From Diphasiastrum complanatum (lineage: Eukaryota > Streptophyta > Lycopodiopsida > Lycopodiales > Lycopodiaceae), in NCBI GenBank assembly GCA_029204225.1, contig CM055093.1, forward strand, positions 3,029,837 to 3,093,836: DNA of 64,000 nucleotides, written 5' to 3'. Under the pieces are notes generated by a model. The model worked only from the letters and a program-made list of their open reading frames with translations. It ran no database searches and was not told the DNA's origin. Position numbers and translations under genes: made by a program. Below are positions 57,525 to 64,000 of this stretch, in pieces; position 1 is the stretch's first letter, and every line of letters starts with the position of its first letter.

Positions 57525-58032
57525 TGACAAAATTTTACAGAAAATTAGATCCCAAACAATCCTAAAAGTGATGGAGGATGCACAAATCAAAGATCTCGAT
57601 CCAAACTATGAGCTAGAATCAAGACTAGTTACCAAAACTAGCTAATTTGGCATTTAACTCCACAATAGGCGCATAGATTTGATCAAATACACTAAAGTAA
57701 AGTGCAACAAGCTTCTCAGACCTGCAATCAACTTCAGTACCTTCCAAAACAAATAATTAATGCATAAAATCACTCACATCCAATAGCTATAACTCGCCAC
57801 CCAAAGACAATGTTGATAGTTTTCATATTTAGATGGAGAGCATTTATACATTTCAAGCTCGGAACTGAGCATATTAGGGCACCTCTAAACTTATCATACC
57901 CTAACCCTAACATCTAACCTAATAGGTCATTGGATCCACCCTAATATGGGGTCAAGATCTCAAGATCCAAAAATCATGTAAAACATGCTATTTTTAGCTC
58001 CTAGAATTTCTCTAGCTTATGTAAGCATCATT
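57525..58032 (-). mobile_element. Probable copia LTR next to the primer site
   Basis: It ends in TGTCA on the minus strand immediately before the primer site. The other end is unknown because the gypsy fragment of unit 3 begins at about 58033. No second copy in the window. Confidence 0.5.
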
Positions 58033-58640
58033 CAATTGTCAAATGGAAAATCTGACAGAAGAATCCTTCTTACATTCACTTGGTTGGGTCAATACATCTC
58101 CTATAGCATACTTTGATCCATTTTTAGCGGCACATGAAATTTAATCATCCAATTTGTTAATCGTAAGATGGGTTCTGAAATCAGTGCATCCTTCAGCTTT
58201 TGGGAGGCTTCCAAAGCTTTTTCTATCCAAAGTAGAATAATTGTAAGTTTATATATAAGACATGCCAATTCCGCAAAGAACAATATGCATTTCCTATAAT
58301 AGTTGGCATGTCCCATAAAGATGTATGCCTCTCGGACCATCTTTGGTGGTGGAAGATCCATGATTATATGCACTTTTGATAAATCGTTTGCTATACCATA
58401 TCGAGGTATAAGATGGCCCGAAATTAGACCATGTGCAATCCAAATTCGACACTTTTCAGGGTTCCAGGGTATTTAAAATTTGTGACATTGAGAAAATACT
58501 TTTCTAAATGAGATAAATGCTCCTCATTGAAGACCATGAATACAAAGATCATTCAAGCAGATCTTCAAGAATATATTCAAATATTCTTTGAATGATGTTT
58601 GCATAATTCTCTAAAAAGTGTTTAGCGCCGCATATCAATT
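58033..58640 (-). pseudogene. Gypsy RT pseudogene, uninverted form
   Basis: The minus strand encodes the RT palm (LNDLCIHG near 58545, in place of the usual xxDD), then LPPPKMVREAYIFMGHANYY, FAELACLIYKL and LWIEKALEASQKLKDALI without the break seen in unit 1. It is open from 58373 to 58101, with stops further upstream. This is the reference for the 0.7-kb inversion in unit 1. Confidence 0.88.
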
Positions 58641-59520
58641 AGTACACACACACACATAAATTGACCTATTGTTGATGCACCAAAGCCACACAAATTGTTG
58701 GTATGATATTTCACTTAGCAATAGGAGTTTATGTCCACGTTTTTCTACTATATTTTAGCTGATATTTGATAACTATGGATGGTTTTAAAGATCTGTTACT
58801 TTCAAGGAAGTTTATAATCGCTTTTGCCAGCATCACACTATTGAGTTCAATGATAAGTTAACATTTCTATAGTCACAATCCACGGTTTAATTGCACTTCC
58901 ATTTGTTTAGCGTTTGATTTTTAGAAATGAACCTTTATTGGTCATTTTATGTTAGTAAAACTAATCATTATTTTTTATGAGAAATGATGCCTCTGTTGAA
59001 TGCAATCGCTCTTTTGGATTACAAAGTCAATCAATCTCTCTCTATAATTGATGACCTAGGCTTGTTGATCTTCATCACTAGATGCCACATGGAACTTTTA
59101 GTAAAACGGTTATATTACCTACAGGCTACCGCACCTAGTAATGGCACTGGCATATTTAAATGAATTTTCTTTTAGTTATTAAAATTCAAAATTTTAGGTT
59201 TGAAAGAATTTTTTTGTAAGATTTGTTATGAAACCAACAAAGAGAGGTCCTCATCAATGTTTTGCATGTGTGAATGAATGAATGAATGATGTGATGTTAT
59301 TACATAAGTTGTATTTTTTGTGTATGATGTTTGTTACAAGCACTTGTGCAATTTGATAAGTGTTTCCATGTGAGCTCTTTATGCATCTAAAATTCACATC
59401 CTTACACTTTGAGAGTCAGACTTCACACCAAAGCTCCTTTCATTGAAAAAAAACATGAGCTCAGCTCAATTTCCAAAAATTGCCACCTATGATGATGGTG
59501 GTAAGGTACTACATTGCCTT

Positions 59521-60618
59521 TCACCCTGAGAGCCATCCTCCATAACAATGTTCATATGGTGTGTTTGCAGCTGCTGCTGCTGCAGAAGAAGAACAACAGG
59601 GAGAACCAGTGAAGCTATCATTCTTCTTATACAGATTGCTGCCGACGCCATCCGGAAGCGAATTCAATATTGGCAGCTGCATGATACTGTTCAACGCATG
59701 ATGATGACCATGCCCCAAGATTTTTGTAGATTCTGAAGAACAAGTGCCAAAAGAAGTTTGAAGGCGCTGTTTTGCTTTAGCGAGGTTTGATACTGTGGTT
59801 GCCTCAGCATCCCTTATTTCATCACAAGCTCCAGTGATGAGATTAATGATGTATGCCTTACCAACGGTATGCTTACATCTCTTGCTCTCTGCGTCGCTGC
59901 TGCTCCAGCTGCCACTCTTACTGCGTTTCAAGTTCTTGCAGTTTTTTAAGTTGAACGTAACTGCATGCAGGTTAAATAAATCAGAAGAATCCCCTTTTGG
60001 GATTTTGGCGGAGAGTAATTCTGATCTCAAGGAAGCGTGTCCCTTATTGCCACCAATATCCACATTGCAGCTGCATTCTGTGCTAGACTTCTTATCATCT
60101 TTCTGCCCTGATGTAGTACAGCGGAAAGCCAATTCGTCCAAGAAGTTCGTCTTCTCTGCATTGCACCTTGATAATTTGGATGCGGGATCTAAAACCAGGT
60201 GATGTGGAACCCTTTTCTTTTCCGGACCGAGAAGACTATCAGCTTTGTGGACAGGCCGGCCTCTGAGGCTACCATCCATATTGCAGCTACATTCATCAGG
60301 AGGATTTGTGTCATTTTTGCCATTAAAAATCAGTTGTGTATAAGAAAAACTGCTGATGCCTCTTGGTGACAATCCAGATGAGCTTTGATTTTCGTGCAAT
60401 CGAGCTTGAAGATTGAAGTCGATCAGCTCTGCATGCGAACCTCTAGGGCTTTCCTGTTTTCCCGTTGCATGCTTTTGCTTCACATACACCTCCTGATCGC
60501 AGTCAGGACAAGGGGCTTTGCCAGACATATTCTCACTCATGCTAAACTCTTGCTCTTTAACCTGTCCGACAATAGGATCTGAATTTTTCTTGAGTACTGT
60601 TGACACATCAATTTGCAT
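59521..60618 (-). CDS. Unrecognised orphan protein, copy 3 (365 aa)
   Basis: Same protein as at 27161-28294. The first ATG of the other copies is changed to TTG, so translation would start at the second ATG (MQIDVST), giving 365 aa. Two indels are in frame (loss of M in DPMIVG; RGTATSGQ to RCTTSGQ). The alanine run near the C-terminus differs in length, as expected of a CAG/GCA repeat. CPDC, both ECSC motifs, the basic segment and the HCYGGWLSG end are intact. Upstream on the minus strand is CTCTATATCGG about 60 nt before the start, a possible TATA region. Confidence 0.68.
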   Translation of the reverse strand: MQIDVSTVLKKNSDPIVGQVKEQEFSMSENMSGKAPCPDCDQEVYVKQKHATGKQESPRGSHAELIDFNLQARLHENQSSSGLSPRGISSFSYTQLIFNGKNDTNPPDECSCNMDGSLRGRPVHKADSLLGPEKKRVPHHLVLDPASKLSRCNAEKTNFLDELAFRCTTSGQKDDKKSSTECSCNVDIGGNKGHASLRSELLSAKIPKGDSSDLFNLHAVTFNLKNCKNLKRSKSGSWSSSDAESKRCKHTVGKAYIINLITGACDEIRDAEATTVSNLAKAKQRLQTSFGTCSSESTKILGHGHHHALNSIMQLPILNSLPDGVGSNLYKKNDSFTGSPCCSSSAAAAAANTPYEHCYGGWLSG

Positions 60619-61115
60619 GATGGGTGTGGATGTGGATGTACAAATGATTGCAGTGCTTCTTCTTGATAAGAGTATATTGTCTATCTGTCTGTACCGATAT
60701 AGAGAGAAGCAGCAGGCGAAGTGAGCTGATTACTTTCCCACCAACAGGCAGACTTGTATTCCTGCCACCTGAAATAAAGTTTCATCCGCTTGACTCCAGC
60801 AGTAGCAGGAGGAGAAGAAATGGATGGCTACTTAAAGAAATGCATCTGATGACGATGATGATATGGCTTGGTGAGGGAGGGTATGCTCTCCTCTTTGTCT
60901 TTGTCTTTGGCTTGATCCAAACGCTATTCAGCTCCGCTCCGATTCCGGACGATGATGATGCGAGGCGAGGCGAGGCGAGGCGAGAGGAGAGCAGAGGAGT
61001 GAGGCAACGCGAGAGGAGTGAGAAATAAAATGAGCAGGAGTATTTTATTTGAGTTACATTAAACCACGTGCGAATTGAAAAGCGCGAGCAATTTTGAGAC
61101 TTAAGTTTTTTTTTT

Positions 61116-61424
61116 TGGGGGGAGGGGAGGGCCGCTCCGAGGCCCTTCCGCCCGGGAAGGTGATGCGCCCAAGGGTGGAGGCCTTCCGTTTCGCGTGAAT
61201 TTATTTTTCACATTTTTTTTTTCTTTTTGTTTTTTAGATTTACATGCACCTTCAGGGTAAAAGGTGCGTGTAAAATTATGACAAATTTTTTTACGTACAC
61301 CTTTAGAACGCCGGAAGGTGCCTACAAAAAAATTTGTCATAAAAAAATTTGCCCCACATATTACGTTTTGTGAGGCACCACCATTTCCTTTGTAAAAATT
61401 TGATAAATGATTCTACGTTGTCGT
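61116..61424. mobile_element. ~310-bp GC-rich insert with a hairpin, possibly a MITE
   Basis: Unit 2 and the edge copy pass from the T-tract straight to TTGTTGTC; here about 310 bp intervene. The left part is GC-rich (GGGCCGCTCCGAGGCCCTTC). An imperfect hairpin with 28-nt arms lies at 61276-61303 and 61315-61342, and AAGGTG/CACCTT words are repeated. No coding motif; the minus-strand frame over it is composition-driven. No clear target duplication. Confidence 0.6.
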
Positions 61425-61500
61425 AAATATCGGTAGAGTTGTAGACCATGTGACAAGCTAGCTACAAACTCAATTCTGCGAAATGACATCTATAGGGCAT

Positions 61501-62705
61501 TGCACAAATAGCATTGTATATAACCGATCACTAGTTGCCCAAAAAAAAATTTCACCTTTCTTCTGGTTTATCAAGAAGACCCTTGATCTTGTCTTCACCT
61601 TGCTTTTGTTGCCTAATTGGCTACTTGCGGAACATGGACATAAAATCATTCTATCAAAAAAACAACACGAATGACGAGAAATCGAGAGAAGAGAACAATT
61701 GCATTTTGTATTTTCGTTATAAGTGAGTTGATCAGTGTCTCGCTCGTTGGCGGCCTGTCACTCCTCTCTACGAATACGCTATGTTCTGCTCGTTGGCAGA
61801 CTTTCATTCATAGCTCATAGTGCTTGAATGTGATTATATCTTTTTCGCTACGTATCTCTCTACTCTCTGCCTCTCGCTTCTCTCTTCTCTCTCTCATCTA
61901 CATTGTTCATTCTATTTTTATCATTATATCTGGAGAAATTGTAAAGTCACTAAGTAAATAAATCAAAACATAGAGCTGAAGTAGTGTCTGAGGTGTAGAC
62001 CATCATGCACTGAAACAAGGCAGTCTAATGTTTCTACAAATAACTATACTAAGTTGGAAGCATTAGACCATATATAACAGTCTACAAATACGAGTGATGG
62101 AGAGCAAAAATATCTTCATATAAATGATAGATACAAAGAATTATATCATACTATGTAAATCTCATGTAAAATTTGTATTTGGTACAATTGTACTTTGTGC
62201 CAAAGAAGCACATTGAAAAGGCTTTGCAATAGCTTATTGTGATTTATTGCAATTTGAAAATACAAAGTTAAGTTTAAAGGCCCCATGATCTGTTTGGACT
62301 TTTTAGGGGTTATCTTTTGAATTGGACCCAAATCTGACCTTTGAGATTTGGAGATATAGATTGATGGCCAAGATATAGAATGATTATCTACTAGGGGCCT
62401 CTACAAGCTATAAATTTGTCCAAACCACATTGTGTGATTATTCATTCATTCGTCATTGATTTCAAACAAAGGAGTGTGAGATTTGGTCTTATTGCAATTG
62501 TAGATCATCAAACTTGCAATTAACATTTTTTCCCTTATCCATTAGAGAGTATATAGTATTTTATGTAGTCTCCATATTTCCAACTTAAATGAGATGTTTG
62601 TTTAGGATTTAGAAGCTTAAAACTAGATTTTCCTAATATTGTTCATTCTCATGGTGAAAGATAAATCCATAATAGAGAAGATCCATAACCTAAGCGGCTT
62701 AGGTC
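61501..62705. other. No gene; two dispersed repeats
   Basis: 61732-61805 repeats 44940-45015. 62627-62702 repeats 52836-52912. The rest is AT-rich without motifs; several CT-rich runs lie near 61855-61905. Confidence 0.6.
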
Positions 62706-63100
62706 ACTTACTGCTATTCGCCCAAGTTGTGCTTGTATACTTTGGTCCAAGACCAATAAAGTGATATGGTTCAAGGTTGAGGCCCAAGGTTTAGAAATAT
62801 AGTCATCCAATGACTTTCTAAGCCCTTTCTAGGTTCCATACCTCCATCCAAGGCATAGACACCTACCTGCCCTTAATCAAGGACATTAGTACGTTTATCT
62901 AAGGCACCTACCCTTAATCCTAAGAGTAACCCTTATCCAAGGGTCTCATGACTCCATACCTCTGACTAAGGTATAGTCACTTGCCTGCCCTTATCCAAGG
63001 GCACATACCCTTAATCCTAAGGGTACCTTGCCATGTAGCCCCCAACACTAAATGGACTAATAGGGGTCTAAAGTACTGCTAGTTACATAGGTATGTAACA
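62706..63100 (-). mobile_element. Probable 3' LTR of a chromovirus
   Basis: On the minus strand a purine tract (AGGGGGAAAGAA, complement of 63101-63112) is followed by TGTTACATACC at 63100. The sequence to the left contains imperfect repeats of CCCTTAATCCTAAGGGTA-like units. The far end is set only by the edge of the 75-bp repeat at about 62705. Confidence 0.6.
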
Positions 63101-63104
63101 TTCT

Positions 63105-63548
63105 TTCCCCCTAAACTTAAATTTTTCCTTGTAGGAAAAAATTTGGAAAATTCTTCTGAAGATCAGCCTCCTTTTCCTAGGTATCCTCCTCTTCTGATTT
63201 GCCCCTCCACCTGACTAAAAATTCCCGAAGCACTCTACTCCGTAGAGTCCTCTGCTGGCTATACGAGGGTTCTAACTTACTAACGTGGAAAATAGAATGA
63301 ATTTCAACATTAGCTGGAAGGTCTAGTTTGTATGCGACCTTGTTTATCACTTGGATAATCTTAAAAGGACCGCAATACCTAGGCGCCAACTTTGCACACT
63401 TACCAGTTTTCAAGCCCCTAGAGTGACTAGGGACTCTCAAAAACACCCAGTCGTTGACCATGAATACCTTGTGCTTTTGAGATAGATTAGCATAGTGCCT
63501 TGCCCTGTCTTGGGCACTTCTTATGCTATCTTTAGCTAGTTGTAACAT
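63105..63548 (-). pseudogene. Chromovirus (gypsy) integrase C-terminus with chromodomain
   Basis: The minus strand encodes [20 protein letters not shown], then the GPF/Y region ([20 protein letters not shown]) and [14 protein letters not shown]-terminal chromodomain core follows ([16 protein letters not shown]). The tryptophan expected next is replaced by a stop (TAG); the frame stays open beyond it (EKEADLQK...) to about 63118, just before the purine tract. The integrase core upstream is absent beyond 63548. Chromodomain integrases target heterochromatin in known chromoviruses; this copy is dead. Confidence 0.9.
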
Positions 63549-64000
63549 TTATTGCATAACATGGAACTCCATAATGTATTGGAGAGAACTAAATGCCATC
63601 TATATAAGAGGAGTAGGGCGCCCATTGGGAGGGAGAGAGATCTCTTTTGCTTACCTTGCTTATGCTCTACTGTGGCTACTAGTGTGTAGAGTAATTCTTG
63701 TGTGTAGTATGCTAAGGGTTTGGATCTTGAGTAAGCTATGGATTGTTGTGATATACTTGTGATTTGTTTGTGGTTAGCAAGGGGGTGCTAGATAGGTCTT
63801 GCTTCGAGCTTGGATCTAGCTATGGTTGGGTGGTGAATACTTGAGGCAAGCTTGTTATCTTCCTTTGTGTTTAAGAGTAGGGACACAGGTGGAGGAGAGA
63901 TCCTTGGAGGCTTGCAGATTCTTACTTGCAGGTGGAGGCATCCTAGCTTGGAGTTGGAGAACCATCTTGGAGCTTGCAGATTTAGCATTTCTCTTGTGAC
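63549..64000. other. No gene recognised
   Basis: GC-balanced sequence with GGTTGG and CTTGGAG-type words. It could be LTR or leader DNA of the element cut at 63548. No motif supports a coding call. Confidence 0.45.

Larger units (their letters stand above)
58033..61500 (-). repeat. Orphan-gene unit, copy 3 (most complete)
   Basis: From the gypsy fragment, through the 3' flank and the gene, to the 5' flank. It retains a 5' segment with GAGGC tandem repeats (about 60958-60985) that is deleted in the other copies. An extra ~310-bp insert lies at 61116-61424. The SINE of unit 1 is absent. Confidence 0.87.

Noticed and set aside
61101-61340. 79-aa basic protein over the GC-rich insert
   Set aside because: Composition-driven (poly-T/poly-G and hairpin sequence); exists only because of a 310-bp insert.

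Overview
The window looks like nuclear DNA of a land plant with a large, repeat-filled genome. It holds Ty1/copia and Ty3/gypsy LTR-retrotransposon remains, primer sites of the plant initiator-tRNA-Met type (TGGTATCAGAGC), a CACTA/En-Spm transposase gene with introns, a decayed 18S rDNA segment, long microsatellites and tRNA-derived SINEs. I cannot place the species. There is no operon-like organisation and no conserved housekeeping gene. Almost every coding stretch is a broken transposable-element gene.

Layout. 1-4.3 kb: the edge of a repeated unit, a truncated LTR, a broken copia pol, then a copia primer site and gag scrap. 4.3-9.4 kb: a minus-strand gypsy element (GYP-A: protease, RT/RNase H, integrase, GGATG-rich 3' tail). 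9.5-15.9 kb: microsatellite, LTR ends, primer-site-like repeats, an ~820-bp foldback element and a copia gag start. 15.9-19.3 kb, minus strand: an unidentified coiled-coil pseudogene and a CACTA TNP2 transposase whose introns are still in phase. 19.3-26.5 kb: mostly featureless DNA, then a copia element (COP-2) with several lost catalytic residues. 27-30.5 kb: copy 1 of an unrecognised ~377-aa gene with a gypsy tail. 31.2-37 kb: a repeat and a second gypsy copy (GYP-B) with an internal inverted block. 37-44 kb: an 18S rRNA pseudogene split by a copia element (COP-4) that carries a kinase exon and a SINE. 44-49.6 kb: candidate exons and a gag-protease copia relic (COP-3). 50.2-51.9 kb and 58-61.5 kb: copies 2 and 3 of the 377-aa gene, both minus strand. 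53-58 kb: an unknown ORF, gypsy integrase and a repeat. 63 kb: a chromovirus integrase C-terminus with a chromodomain.

Most notable: (1) an intronless orphan gene in three near-intact copies plus an edge fragment, whose length differences are whole codons; (2) two independent internal inversions (0.7 kb and 2.0 kb) visible by comparing duplicate copies; (3) a very short (~85 nt) tRNA-like SINE, twice, each with target-site duplications, one confirmed by an empty site in the paralogous copy; (4) a nested chain, 18S rDNA <- copia element with GTATT duplication <- SINE; (5) a long foldback element. I found no complete autonomous element and no convincing new multi-gene system. The orphan gene family is the best candidate for something undescribed.
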